In this document: positions 26,871-36,289 of the stretch, in pieces
Numbering within the stretch: position 1 is the first letter of the stretch
Layout of the letters: each line of letters begins with the position of its first letter
Notes under the pieces: generated by a model
Told to the model about the DNA's origin: nothing
What the model saw: the letters and a program-made list of their open reading frames with translations, nothing else
Database searches by the model: none
Program-made: the position numbers and the translations under genes
From: SG8-40 sp963792855
GTDB taxonomy: Bacteria; Pseudomonadota; Gammaproteobacteria; Burkholderiales; Eutrophovitaceae
Reading direction: 5' to 3'
NCBI GenBank assembly: GCA_963792855.1
Contig: CAWBXZ010000005.1
Coordinates: forward strand, 558,001 to 622,000
Length of the DNA: 64,000 bases

Positions 26871-29800
26871 TCCGCGTCCCCATTTCTGTCCTGCCCAGGT
26901 TTGTCCTGTCCATGATTGCCGCGACCGATCAGGCGCAGCAGGCGTTGCCGCCAGCTCCCGGCAGGTGCTGCACCGCTGGCGACGCGCCCGAGCCGGGCAA
27001 ACAACTGCCGCAGCACCATGGCCGTCGCACTCTCGATCATGCGCGCGCCGACCGACACGATCTTGCCGCTCAGAGAGAATGCATAGTCGTAGTCGAGCCG
27101 CGTGCCTTGCGCCACCTTGTTCAGCGTGATGCGGCCGTCGCCTTCGGCGCTGCCGAGCGCACCGGCGCCCTTGCCGGAGAGCCGTATGCGCCGCATCGGG
27201 TCTTCGTCAGCCAGCGTCATGTCGATGCGAAAACTGACCTTTACCAGCCCGACCGATACGGACATGTCAGCGCGGTACGCATTGAATGCGACCGCTTCGA
27301 GACTGGCTGCAGCCCGGTATCACCTTTTTCATTTGCTTCGGATCGTGCAGCGCGTGATAAACGGCTTCCGGCGGGGCGGCGATCGTGACGCTGCCCGAAG
27401 CCGAGAACTGTTTGCCATCGCGCCTCGGCGCGGGTTTTGTGGTTTTCGGCGGTGTCTCGGGCGCTGCGATCAATTCGATGATGCGTGACGGTGTCATCGG
27501 CAGCACGATCGCTTCGGCATCGACATCCGATCCCAGTGCATCGGCGATGGCGTTGGCGATGCACACCGGCGTGCTCATGTTATTGCCTTCGCCAATGCCT
27601 TTCGCGCCCAGGGGCGTAAACGGTGACGGGGTTTCCATGTGGGCGATGACCAATTCCGGCACCTCGACTGCCGTCGGCACCAGGTAATCGGCAAACGTGC
27701 CGGAGGCGAAAGAGCCATCCGACCGGTAGCTGAATTCCTCCATCAAGGCAGCGCCGAGCGCTTGTGCAAATCCGCCGCGGATCTGGCCGTCGGCAAGCGC
27801 CGGATTGAGTAGCGTCCCGGCATCGTGCGCAGTGACATACCGGTCGATGCGCACCTGGCCGGTAATGCGGTCGACTTCCACCGCGCAGATGTCGAAAGCG
27901 AATCCGTAACTGGCGGAAGTGTTGATCCGGTCGTTGTCGTCGGGCGGTTCGAGTTGCGCCGGCGTCCAGGTCGCGGTCTCGCGCATGCCCGGCGCCGTGC
28001 CTTCGGGCAGCAGGCCGGGCGCCCAGTGAGGTGCGGCGGAGAGCCGCGCAAACGGCAACGACGTTTCAGGCGCCTCGCGCGCGAAGACCCTGCCGCCGTC
28101 AAAGACCACATCGTTTTCGTCACAACCGAACTGTGCGGCAGCGATTCGCACCAGTTTGTCGCGCAACTTGTAGGCTGCCAGATGCGCGGTGCCCGCAACG
28201 GCGCCGGCGAAACGGCTCGAATAATTGCCCTCGGCCACCGACCAGGCGTCCTTGCGCGTATCCAGTTCCACGTCGACCGTAATGTCATCGGGGCTGAGGC
28301 CGAACACGTCGGCAACGACTTGCGACAGCACGGTAATGTGTCCCTGTCCGTGCGGTACCGATGCAACGCTCACTGTCACCGAACCGAGCAGATCGATGCT
28401 CACCGTCGCGCTGGTGATGGCGCCGTTTTTCGGCCCGGCTTTTGCGCGCGCCTCTTTGGTCATCACGGTGGTGATGTAGCCCATGTTCGAAATCGACGGC
28501 TCGACGATGGCGGCATAGCCGATGCCGTACAGGCGTCCCTGCGCGCGCGCCGTGTCGCGTTTTTCCAATAGCGACGGAAGGTCCCCGCGTTTGCATGCCA
28601 GCTCGAGCGCAGCGGCGTAGTCGCCGGAATCGAGTAGTGCACCGGCTGCCGCCCGGTAGGGGAAATCTCCCGTTTGCACGAAATTACGCCTGTAGACCTC
28701 GAGCGGATCGAGCTTCAGCTCGACGGCGATGCGTTGCATCAGGCGTTCGAGCGCAAAATACACCTGAGGTCCGCCGAAACCGCGCACCAGGCCTGCCGGG
28801 GTCTTGTTCGTCAGTGCCACGCGATTGCGGACTCTCAGATGCGCTATCCGGTAGGCGCCGGTGAGACAACCATGCATCCGGTAGAACGTCGCCGGTTCGG
28901 GCGCTCTGAGATAAGCGCCGCAGTCGTCGATCTGATCATAGGCGAGCGCCTGGATGCGGCCGTCGTTCGCCACCGCCGCTTCGATGTCGGTGACGCGTCC
29001 GGTGGACGAGGTCGCTGCGACCAGGTGCTCCAGTCGGTCCTCGACCCACTTTACCGGCGCGCGGGCCTTGCGGGCGGCAAGGCACAGCGCCACGATGTAC
29101 GGAAACACGCCTTGCTTGACGCCGAAACTGCCGCCGCCGTCGCGCGGCATGCGCAGTCGCAGCTTTGCTGCCGGCACTCCCAGCGCCAGCGCCATCACGG
29201 CATGCAGCGAAAACGGTCCCATGAAGTTCGACAGCACGTCATAGTCGCCGTCGCTGCCGTACTCTGCGACAACCACATAGGTCTCGATCGGCGTGCACGA
29301 ATTACGCGGGTAGCGCACCTTGATCCGCACGCGATGCGCCGCCGAGGCGAACGCAGCGTCGGGCTTGCCGTAGACGAACTCACGGTCGCTGACAACGTTT
29401 GAGCCGACCTTGTCGTGCAGCACCGGTGCCGTCTCGCCGATGGCGGTTTCGGCATCGACAACCGCATCCAGCGGTTCATATTCAACCTTGACCAGATCCA
29501 GTGCGTCTTCGGCGATATAGCGGCTTTCCGCCACCACAACCGCGACCGGTTCCCCCACGTAGCGAACTTTGTCGACGCCGATACACCAGTGCTCCATGGG
29601 TTGTTTGACACCGACGACGAACGGTTTCGACCATTCGCGAAGGTCAGCGCCGGTCAGTACGGTTCTGACACCGGGCAGCGCGATGGCATCGGCTGCGTCG
29701 ATGGAAGTGATGCGCGCATGCGCATAGGGCGAACGGACAAACGCAGCGTGCAGTGTTCCCGGGCGCACTCCGAGATCGTCGGCGTAGCGCCCGGCGCCGG

Positions 29801-29882
29801 TGAGCAGCGCCGCGTCTTCGCGCCGTTCGAGGGCCTGTCCGGTCCAGTCTGGCTTACGCGTCGTTGCCGCCGGGTTGTTCAT
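26867..29882 (-). pseudogene. Molybdenum hydroxylase large subunit fused to CoxG-like domain, one frame disruption
   Basis: Large catalytic subunit of a xanthine dehydrogenase/CO dehydrogenase-family enzyme: RREDAALLTGAGRYADD, GGGSFGVKQG, VRGFGGPQVYFALERL and KGIGEGNN (catalytic Glu) are visible. The CODH signature AYxCSFR is absent, so it is a hydroxylase of an organic substrate, not CO dehydrogenase. After about residue 840 the frame continues into an SRPBCC/CoxG-like domain (ITIAAPPEAVYHAL-type start, VIPGC) and then breaks; the rest of that domain is in another frame (SLEAVAFNAYRADMSVS onwards). Removing one G of the GG at 27305-27306 would give a continuous protein of about 1004 residues. 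CoxG proteins recruit the enzyme to the membrane. Could be a true lesion or a sequencing indel. Confidence 0.85.
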
Positions 29883-30301
29883 CCAGTAAAGATTCCCTGC
29901 TCATCGAGTCATCAAGTCCATCGCGTGTTCAGCCATGCCGTGTTAACCGAACATCGTGTTTGCCGAACACCGTGTCAGCAGCGGCAAACACCTTGTTAGC
30001 AATACATCGCGGTCCGGCGTGACAGGAAACATTCTGGCGCCAGACATGGTCGTTTCCCGTGTCTGCCGTTTTCCCGGCTGCCGATTCAATTATGGCACTG
30101 TCTGCGAGCAGGCATGATCAACCACATTGGCTGCGTAACGCGAACTCCCGGACGTGACGCCAACCGGGCCCGTTGTTTAGTTGATATAGTCTTCCCGAGA
30201 GGGGCGCTCGTTGGTCGACGCTTGGCGAGCCGCACCGGTCATCGGGGGTGGCAGGCATACGCCGGCGTAGCGCGCAACAAACACCAGAATGGACACATCG
30301 C
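29883..30301. other. 419-base divergent intergenic region of the hydroxylase locus
   Basis: Separates the minus-strand hydroxylase operon from the plus-strand CoxG-like and WYL genes, so both promoters should be here. It holds the imperfect 16-base tandem repeat at 29947-29978. No coding sequence recognised. Confidence 0.5.
29947..29978. repeat. Imperfect 16-base tandem repeat
   Basis: CCGAACATCGTGTTTG is followed directly by CCGAACACCGTGTCAG (13 of 16 identical); a looser related string CCATGCCGTGTTAA precedes. It lies 65-96 bases upstream of the hydroxylase operon start, a plausible place for a regulator binding array. Confidence 0.5.
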
Positions 30302-30913
30302 ATGAAAGTGAATCTTGATAAAACCTGGCCGATGCCGGCGCCGCCGGAAGCGGCGTGGCGCTTGTTGCAGGATATCGAAGCCGTTTCTTCTTGCATGCCG
30401 GGAGCGAAAATTACCGAGCGCATCGACGACAGCCATTACAAGGGCACGGTCACCTCGCGGGTCGGCCCGGCCACGCTGTCGTTCAGCGGGACTATCGAGA
30501 TTCTGGAAGTCGACGCCGCGAACATGCAGTTGCGCATGGTCGGAAAAGGCTCGGATCGCAGCGGATCTTCCGGCGCCAGCATGGACCTCTCGGCGCGCGT
30601 TGAAGGCACCGAGGACGGCAAGTCGAACCTGATCGGCAAAAGCGAAGTGGCGATGACCGGCAAAGCCGCGACGTTCGGCGGGCGGATGATCGTCCCGGTC
30701 GCCGAGCAGATCCTCAAGCAGTTTGCCGGCAATTTCGCCAAACGCGTCCAGGAAATTGCCACGCAGGCACCGGCAGAAAGTGGCGCGGAAACCAGCGCGG
30801 GGACAAGCGCACCGGGTACCGCACCGCCGGAAACATCGTTGAACGCGCTCGGATTGCTCTGGGGCATGATCAAGGACGGTCTGCGCCGGCTGTTCGGCAG
30901 AAAGCCGCGCTGA
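30302..30913 (+). CDS. CoxG-like SRPBCC domain protein
   Basis: A 203-residue protein with an SRPBCC (START-like) domain of the CoxG group: PAPPEAAWRLLQDIEAVSSC near the start, GKGSDRSGSSGASMDLSARV in the middle, then helix MIVPVAEQILKQFAGNFAKR and a Ala/Thr-rich linker ending in a short amphipathic helix (WGMIKDGLRRLFG) that could contact membrane. CoxG-type proteins help mature or localise molybdenum hydroxylases. It stands divergent from the hydroxylase operon, whose large subunit also carries a CoxG-like domain, so the locus has two. A WYL regulator follows 38 bases downstream. Confidence 0.82.
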   Translation: MKVNLDKTWPMPAPPEAAWRLLQDIEAVSSCMPGAKITERIDDSHYKGTVTSRVGPATLSFSGTIEILEVDAANMQLRMVGKGSDRSGSSGASMDLSARVEGTEDGKSNLIGKSEVAMTGKAATFGGRMIVPVAEQILKQFAGNFAKRVQEIATQAPAESGAETSAGTSAPGTAPPETSLNALGLLWGMIKDGLRRLFGRKPR

Positions 30914-30951
30914 CTACGGCCTCGCAGCGACTGTTGGCCTAACCACTCCGG

Positions 30952-31926
30952 ATGGACCGCACCGAGCGTTTCTACCGCATCGATCGCCTGCTGCGAGAAA
31001 ACAGGCTCGTGACGATTGACCGCTTCCTGGATGAATTGTCCGTCTCGCGCGCCACTTTCAAGCGCGATCTCGAGTACATGCGCGACCGGCTCAATGCGCC
31101 GATCGAATGGGATCGCGAGACTGGCGGCTACCGGTTTGTCGAGCCGGCCGGAGCGGCACCGGAGTACGAGTTACCGGGGTTGTGGTTCAACCAGTCGGAA
31201 ATTCTCGCGCTCTTGTCCATGGAAAGCCTGCTGGAAGAGATCGAGCCCGGCCTGCTCGGCCCGCGTCTGGAGCCGTTGAAAGCGCGGCTTGCATCATTGA
31301 TCGAATCAACCAGTCATTCAGCCGATGACGTGCGCGAGCGTATACGCGTCTTGCGCATGGGCTCGCGCAGCCGCAGCATTCGTCACTTCGAACCGGTTGC
31401 GTTTGCGCTGATGAACCGGCGCAAATTGCACATCGATTACTTCGTGCGCACCCGCGACGAGTTGACGCATCGCGACGTGTCGCCGCAGCGGCTGGTTCAC
31501 TACCGGGACAACTGGTATCTCGACGCCTGGTGCCACCAGGCCAACGGTGTGCGCAGCTTCGCACTCGATGCCGTCGAGTCTGCGCGGGTACTCGAGGAAG
31601 CTGCCAGGGAAGTGCCGGGAGCGGATCTCGACCGTTTGCTCGGTGCCGGTTACGGAATTTTTTCCGGTGAACAGGTCAAGTGGGCAAAGCTGCGTTTCTC
31701 CGCCCAGCGTGCCCGCTGGGTTGCCGCTGAAGAATGGCATCCGCAACAGCGCGCCGGCTTTGACGATGCCGGATGCTACATCCTTGAAGTGCCTTACAGC
31801 CAGGACCCGGAACTGATGATGGACATCCTCAAACATGGTCCCGAAGTGGAAGTGCTGGAGCCACCCGAATTGCGCAAGCGCGTCGCTGAGCAACTGGCTG
31901 CCGCTGCAGACCAGTACCGCCCCTGA
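30952..31926 (+). CDS. WYL-domain transcriptional regulator (YafY/PafC type)
   Basis: A 324-residue DNA-binding regulator. The N-terminal helix-turn-helix is RFYRIDRLLRENRLVTIDRF followed by LSVSRATFKRDLEYMR, the HTH_11/DeoR-like layout; a WYL sensor domain follows at about 150-230 with LVHYRDNWYLDAWC, and a C-terminal WCX-like region (EVEVLEPPELRKRVAEQL). WYL domains are proposed to sense nucleotides or other small ligands. Given its position, 38 bases after the CoxG-like gene, it probably controls the divergent hydroxylase locus, although WYL regulators also occur with defence genes. Confidence 0.88.
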   Translation: MDRTERFYRIDRLLRENRLVTIDRFLDELSVSRATFKRDLEYMRDRLNAPIEWDRETGGYRFVEPAGAAPEYELPGLWFNQSEILALLSMESLLEEIEPGLLGPRLEPLKARLASLIESTSHSADDVRERIRVLRMGSRSRSIRHFEPVAFALMNRRKLHIDYFVRTRDELTHRDVSPQRLVHYRDNWYLDAWCHQANGVRSFALDAVESARVLEEAAREVPGADLDRLLGAGYGIFSGEQVKWAKLRFSAQRARWVAAEEWHPQQRAGFDDAGCYILEVPYSQDPELMMDILKHGPEVEVLEPPELRKRVAEQLAAAADQYRP

Positions 31927-32255
31927 TTGGTGCAATTCCTGGCAAGCGGGCTGATATAACCCTCTGTGTTTAAACAGTTAATTATTTCACCTGGCATGCA
32001 CGGAAATTGCATTCATTTGGCATGGATGCCGAAATCGTGCGCTTCTGGTCTGACAGTTGATTCATGGAGACCTTGTGTGCGATCCGGATGCAATCCGTGT
32101 GCAACACGAAGAGCAAGATCAAACAAGACTGAAACAGGCGAGGAGCGTACCAGCACGCGACACCGCAATCGGAACGCGCCGTAGCTCTACCAGGCTGCCA
32201 GCCTCAAGTTCCCGACTCGGATATTTGTAACGGGTTGTTGGAAGGGAGGTGGCAA
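31927..32255. other. 329-base intergenic region
   Basis: Contains an AT-rich island around 31968-31990 (GTTTAAACAGTTAATTATTT) that stands out from the GC-rich surroundings and could be a promoter UP-like element. No gene seen. Confidence 0.4.
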
Positions 32256-32657
32256 ATGTTTTATCGACGTGTGTTGTGCAAACTGGCAGTCACCATTCTG
32301 GTTGGCTTCTCACCCCTGTCCGCACTGGCAGGGCAAAACGCTCCGCGGTACGAGTACTCGGTCGCAGTTCAGGAAATCACACAACTCTACTGGCTCGCCG
32401 AGACTGCCAATAGCTGCGGATGGGCGACGCGCCAGGAAGCAGACGAGTTCGAGGCGTTCGCGGTTCGTTTCCTCACCGCGCATCTCTCCGGCACCTACCG
32501 GGCCGCGCTTTTCTCAATGATCAGCGAGGCCGGTTTTCAGCCCGGGGTTCAGCGTGTCGCTTTCGAGAATCGCGCCCAGAACTGTGACCAGGCCCGCTGG
32601 AAGAACGGCTGGACCACATTCAAGACCGCGGCTGACGAGAATGCGGCGCGGTATTAG
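32256..32657 (+). CDS. Small exported protein of unknown function (133 aa)
   Basis: Starts MFYRRVLCKLAV after a GGGAGG ribosome site and has a signal peptide (VTILVGFSPLSALA). The mature part is about 105 residues, helix-rich, with two cysteines (NSCGWATRQEAD and NCDQARWKN) that may pair. I do not recognise the family. A second small exported protein follows 99 bases downstream, also with two mature cysteines, so they may act together in the periplasm. Confidence 0.6.
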   Translation: MFYRRVLCKLAVTILVGFSPLSALAGQNAPRYEYSVAVQEITQLYWLAETANSCGWATRQEADEFEAFAVRFLTAHLSGTYRAALFSMISEAGFQPGVQRVAFENRAQNCDQARWKNGWTTFKTAADENAARY

Positions 32658-32756
32658 TTGTACCTCGTGATTCGTATCTCTCTTTACGCAGATCCGGCCG
32701 GATGGGGTATTCGTGTGTCCGGTGCAGATCGGCAACTCGGAAGGAGGGCGTCGTAA

Positions 32757-33158
32757 ATGAAAATCATCGTGATGGTATTCGGACTGATGATCTCCGCCGC
32801 GGCATTTGGCGACAGCCTGGGCGCGATGGGACAAACGGAACGATGCTCGTCCTGGGTGAGCCACGCAATGTACGGTGCGACGCAGTCCATGCGTGGAGCG
32901 TCACGCGAGGTGGAGTTTGTTCCGAGGAGCAATGTCGTTGAACTGCTGGCGCGATCCGGATCGCCGGGCGGCAACAAACTCTACATTCTTGTCGACGAAA
33001 GCGATACCGAAAGCGAGCGTGGCTTCGTCGAGCGGTCTATCCTTTACGGGTACGACGCAATGAGCTACTGGCAGTCCCGCAATGCCGGCATGTCACCGAG
33101 ACGGGACGAGTGGCAGCGCAACTTCATGGCGATGTGCCTTGATTACGAGGCGATATGA
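32757..33158 (+). CDS. Small exported protein of unknown function (133 aa)
   Basis: Has a signal peptide (KIIVMVFGLMISAAAFG), a strong GGAGG site upstream, and a short mature domain with cysteines in TERCSSWVSHAM and MAMCLDYEAI. Segments such as SRNAGMSPRRDEWQRNFM look helical. Same coding length as the preceding small exported protein (133 residues) but without obvious sequence similarity. Family unknown. Confidence 0.6.
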   Translation: MKIIVMVFGLMISAAAFGDSLGAMGQTERCSSWVSHAMYGATQSMRGASREVEFVPRSNVVELLARSGSPGGNKLYILVDESDTESERGFVERSILYGYDAMSYWQSRNAGMSPRRDEWQRNFMAMCLDYEAI

Positions 33159-33230
33159 CCTTGGTGCCACCGTGGTGCGGGCATAACAGGTCATTCGGCG
33201 TTGCGGATCGTGAGTCTCGGGCTTGCGGCG

Positions 33231-33440
33231 TTACGGAGCGCCGTGAATTGACACGAATTGGCCGGCCCCGGATGTGATTCGGTCGGAACCGTACGTCGTT
33301 CCGCGGCGCAAGCCGGCAGAAGTGGTACGGTTCCGGGTTTCCGCGAGGCTTTCTGTAAAGAGCTTATTTCCGTCCTCGTCAAACCGCGTTCCGAAAAAGA
33401 TGACGAGCCCGGCGTCATTCGTATCGTTAGTGAAAACCAT
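33231..33440 (-). CDS. Candidate 69-residue ORF coupled to the binding-protein gene
   Basis: Its ATG overlaps the stop of the upstream binding lipoprotein as TGATG. It encodes MVFTNDTNDAGLVIFFGTRFD and DEDGNKLFTESLAETRN, a plausible start of a soluble protein, but the last 30 residues are Arg/Gly/Ser rich. No family recognised; could be chance. Confidence 0.25.
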   Translation of the reverse strand: MVFTNDTNDAGLVIFFGTRFDEDGNKLFTESLAETRNRTTSAGLRRGTTYGSDRITSGAGQFVSIHGAP

Positions 33441-34645
33441 CAGTCGCCAATCACTTCGCCGAACAGTTCCCACTGCTTTCCGTCGAAGCGCATGAGTTGT
33501 GCAGACTCGATCAGGTAAAAATCCGATGCACTGGTATTCCATCTGATACCGGGTAACATCAGCGGCGCTTCAACATCCCGGAAGGATGCCGCCTGTTTCA
33601 TGATGTTGGTTCGGGACAGGTCATCACCGCATTGTTCAAGAATCCTGACCGTTGCCCAGCCGGTTGAATATCCGGCAACATTGGCCGCTTCATTGATGTC
33701 ACCTTCCGGATAATATTTCTGGAACCATGCCTTGTATTCCCGAACATCGGGATAGTTCTGCCACTGTGGGTCGGAAGGATCTTTCATATATCCGGCGGAA
33801 ATGATGTCCACGGATTTTTCGAGGCCGGCAGGCTCGAGCACGGAAGCGATCGAGGTCGATACGCTGTTGACAACGTGGAGCGGCCGCCAGCCGATGTCAT
33901 AAACCTTCCGGATCACTTGCGCGGCAAACTTTGCGCTCGCCGCCGTTACCAGAACGTCTGCGCCTGAGTCCTTGAGCGAGACAATTTGCGAATCCACCGT
34001 CGGGTCGGTCACCTCGTAGCTGGCCGTGGCCACGACCATCGTTTCTGCCTTGTCGCCGAGGCCGAGTTTCAACCCGTGGAGCAAGTCCTTACCGTAGTCA
34101 TCGTTCTGATAGATGACAGCGATTCTTGCATCCGGTTTGGTCTGCAATATGTATCGGCCATAGATTTTTGCTTCGCTTGAATAGTTGAAGGTCCAGCCCA
34201 TCGTCCAGGGGAAATTATCCGGGTCGCCCCACTTCGACGCGCCACTCTGAATAAAAAGGTGTGGTATTCCCTTGGCGTTAACGTACTCGTGGACTGCGCT
34301 GTTGGTCGGTGTGCCTGTCGTTCCCGAGAGAAACAGCACCTGCTCTTCTTCGACCAGTTTGCGAAACTGTTCAACAGTCTTTGGCGGACTGTAACCGTCG
34401 TCCAGGCTGATGAAGTTGATCTTGCGGCCATTGACGCCGCCTTTTTCGTTGATCATTTCGAAATAGGCGGCGGTCGCTCGACCAATTGTGCCGTATGCGG
34501 AAAGCGGTCCGCTATATGGCGAGGTATTGCCGATCTTGATTTCGGTGTCACTGACGCCTTGTTCGTATTGCTGTTGGTCGCTGCATCCGGCGACCAGAAC
34601 CAGAGCGCATATTGCGGCGACTGCGGAGTTACGTATTGTCGTCAT
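33440..34645 (-). CDS. Orphan substrate-binding lipoprotein (Peripla_BP_6 type)
   Basis: A 401-residue periplasmic binding protein for a HAAT-type importer or a sensor. Signal and lipobox: RNSAVAAICALVLVAGC. The mature part opens with IKIGNTSPYSGPLSAYGTIG, then YFEMINEKGGVNGRKINFIS, DDGYSPPKTVEQFRKLVEEE and LSGTTGTPTNSAVHEYVNAK, typical of ABC binding proteins related to LivJ. No permease or ATPase is adjacent, so it either shares the transporter at 5-9.7 kb or serves as a sensor. Different in sequence from that operon's own binding protein. Start chosen for the lipoprotein signal and a GGAGGGGA site upstream. Confidence 0.88.
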   Translation of the reverse strand: MTTIRNSAVAAICALVLVAGCSDQQQYEQGVSDTEIKIGNTSPYSGPLSAYGTIGRATAAYFEMINEKGGVNGRKINFISLDDGYSPPKTVEQFRKLVEEEQVLFLSGTTGTPTNSAVHEYVNAKGIPHLFIQSGASKWGDPDNFPWTMGWTFNYSSEAKIYGRYILQTKPDARIAVIYQNDDYGKDLLHGLKLGLGDKAETMVVATASYEVTDPTVDSQIVSLKDSGADVLVTAASAKFAAQVIRKVYDIGWRPLHVVNSVSTSIASVLEPAGLEKSVDIISAGYMKDPSDPQWQNYPDVREYKAWFQKYYPEGDINEAANVAGYSTGWATVRILEQCGDDLSRTNIMKQAASFRDVEAPLMLPGIRWNTSASDFYLIESAQLMRFDGKQWELFGEVIGD

Positions 34646-35125
34646 GGTCCCCTCCGAATCTGCTGCGGCACCATCTCCTTGTACGCATCGAGTTCGTTGT
34701 CCGCATCGAGGCGGCACCCGGATGCCAGTGCAGCGGTTGCAATCCATGGTCATTCGTTATCGGGGTTATGGTTCCCCCAGCATCACCATAGTCCCCCCAT
34801 GGATACCGATAACTTACCGATTGGAGAATCGGCGGAGTGACTCGCAGTCAACGTGCTGGTGCTGTCGTGGCTCCCGGCCTTTTTGGGAAGTTGCGGAACG
34901 CTTCCGAACCGTCCGTCGCGCCCGCTTTACCTGACTGTTTTTCTTGTGATTATTCGCCTGATGGGAACGCTGTCACCCAGGCTTTCCGCGATATTTCGAT
35001 GAGAGCATTCAGTGGCTCACGTAGTGAGCCACCACCCGGCGCAGACTGCCTCCACTTACTCTAGTGGCCACGTAGTGAGCCACCAACCGGCGCAGACTGC
35101 CTCCACTTACTCATAGGAGGCGGTC
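34646..35125. other. 480-base intergenic region with tandem repeats
   Basis: Lies between two divergent genes. It holds the 51-base tandem repeats at 35011-35112 described separately. Short frames here look non-coding. Confidence 0.5.
35011..35112. repeat. Two tandem 50/51-base repeats, first with a palindrome
   Basis: Copy one (35011-35061) and copy two (35063-35112) differ by one base deletion and one substitution. Copy one contains a perfect hairpin GGCTCAC-GTA-GTGAGCC (35014-35030) that is broken in copy two (GGCCACGTAGTGAGCC). They end 13 bases before the start codon at 35126 and so lie in the leader of that gene. Confidence 0.85.
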
Positions 35126-36256
35126 ATGGGCGAAATCATCAATCCGGCGCTGGCCGGCATTCAAAAGCAACAGGGCTCAAAACTCCCGGAACTGCGGGCG
35201 AAGGCGGACGCGTGGTCGGCGCGCAACGACCTGCGCGCGTACAAGGGCAGTTTGCGTGACCTGGCGGGGCTTTGCCCCGGTTTCGATCGCAGGGCGCTGG
35301 CGGACGGTGATCGCGCGGTGGTACGAAAGGACGGCGTCGGCATTGCCAAATCGCACCTGGACGTGATTGTGCGACGTGCCGGCCCGGGCGTCGGTTTGCT
35401 GGAAATGCCGGTAGGCGTTGTGACCCGGCGCCACCAGTTGCTGCCGCATGCGCGGGTGATCGAAAGCCTCGAGCGCGCGCTTGGCGTGATTCGGGTCGAC
35501 CCGGGCCAAACGCAGGCCGAACTTGACCTCACCAGTTTCGGTGCACGCATGTCGCTGGCGGTCGATTTGCCCTCGCATCTCGATTTCGACCCTGTTGGCA
35601 GCGCACCCGTGAGCCTGCGCATTCTCTTGAGCAACAGCGTCAACGGCGGTGGGTTGCGGCTGCTTTCGGTCTGGCAGCAGCAGGAATCCAGGAGTACGTT
35701 CGCGGTCGGCGTGACGCGGCTCGAATCCCGGCTCGCCCATCGTTTGCCCGCGCGCCTTGCCGACATCGTGCCCGGCGTACAGAAGGCGCTCGAAATTGCG
35801 CAGACCGAGCGTACCGCGCTGGCACAATGGAATCGTCATCTGGTGACCCGTGACCAACTCGTTGCCTGGGTGGATGGTTCCGTCCGGCGCATGTGGGGCC
35901 GGTCGGCGGCGGCGCGAATCTTCCACATCGCCATGACTGGCTGGGATGCCGAGCCGGCGTTCAGCGTCGAGCGGGGGTCTCCGTCGCGCCGCACCATGCA
36001 GGCGACCAACCCGGTGCCCGGTGCACCGGCATTTGTTGAAACAGCCTACGATGCGTTGCTGGCACTGGGGTGGATTGCGCGGGATGTCCGCGACACCGGC
36101 GAGCGCTTTGACCGTATTGTCGAAACTGCCTTGCTGATGCGCGCACTGCTTCGCTCCGGCGCAAAAGCCGTGGAGCAGGTCATAGTGCGATCGAAGACCG
36201 GCATGGTGCTCGCCCTTGCGGGCGAGCACCATGCCTTGTTGATGCGTCTGGCCTGA
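35126..36256 (+). CDS. DUF932-like protein of unknown function
   Basis: A 376-residue soluble protein with a strong GGAGG ribosome site. The middle (LDFDPVGSAPVSLRILLSNS, LRLLSVWQQQ, VGVTRLESRLAHR) and a C-terminal AYDALLALGWIARDV resemble the DUF932 family, whose members are typical of plasmids and genomic islands and are of unknown function. The likeness is my impression from the order of blocks, not a confirmed match. Tandem repeats sit in its leader and a perfect 15-bp inverted repeat lies in its last codons. Base composition resembles the neighbours. Confidence 0.6.
   Translation: MGEIINPALAGIQKQQGSKLPELRAKADAWSARNDLRAYKGSLRDLAGLCPGFDRRALADGDRAVVRKDGVGIAKSHLDVIVRRAGPGVGLLEMPVGVVTRRHQLLPHARVIESLERALGVIRVDPGQTQAELDLTSFGARMSLAVDLPSHLDFDPVGSAPVSLRILLSNSVNGGGLRLLSVWQQQESRSTFAVGVTRLESRLAHRLPARLADIVPGVQKALEIAQTERTALAQWNRHLVTRDQLVAWVDGSVRRMWGRSAAARIFHIAMTGWDAEPAFSVERGSPSRRTMQATNPVPGAPAFVETAYDALLALGWIARDVRDTGERFDRIVETALLMRALLRSGAKAVEQVIVRSKTGMVLALAGEHHALLMRLA
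36201..36234. repeat. Perfect 15-bp inverted repeat with 4-base loop inside 3' end of a gene
   Basis: GCATGGTGCTCGCCC, loop TTGC, then GGGCGAGCACCATGC. It spans codons for TGMVLALAGEHHAL, 22 bases before the stop of the DUF932-like gene. No T tract follows. Confidence 0.9.
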
Positions 36257-36289
36257 CCGGTCATGTGCTGACCGGGGGCAGCTACACGG

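Noticed and set aside
27267..29882. Carbon monoxide dehydrogenase
   Set aside because: The gene set is CoxLMS/CoxG-like, but the AYxCSFR active-site loop is absent and VRGFGGPQ is present, so CO is not the likely substrate.
35177..36232. 351-codon open frame antisense to the DUF932-like gene
   Set aside because: Arg/His/Pro-rich with no motif or ribosome site, whereas the plus strand has a strong GGAGG site and normal composition.
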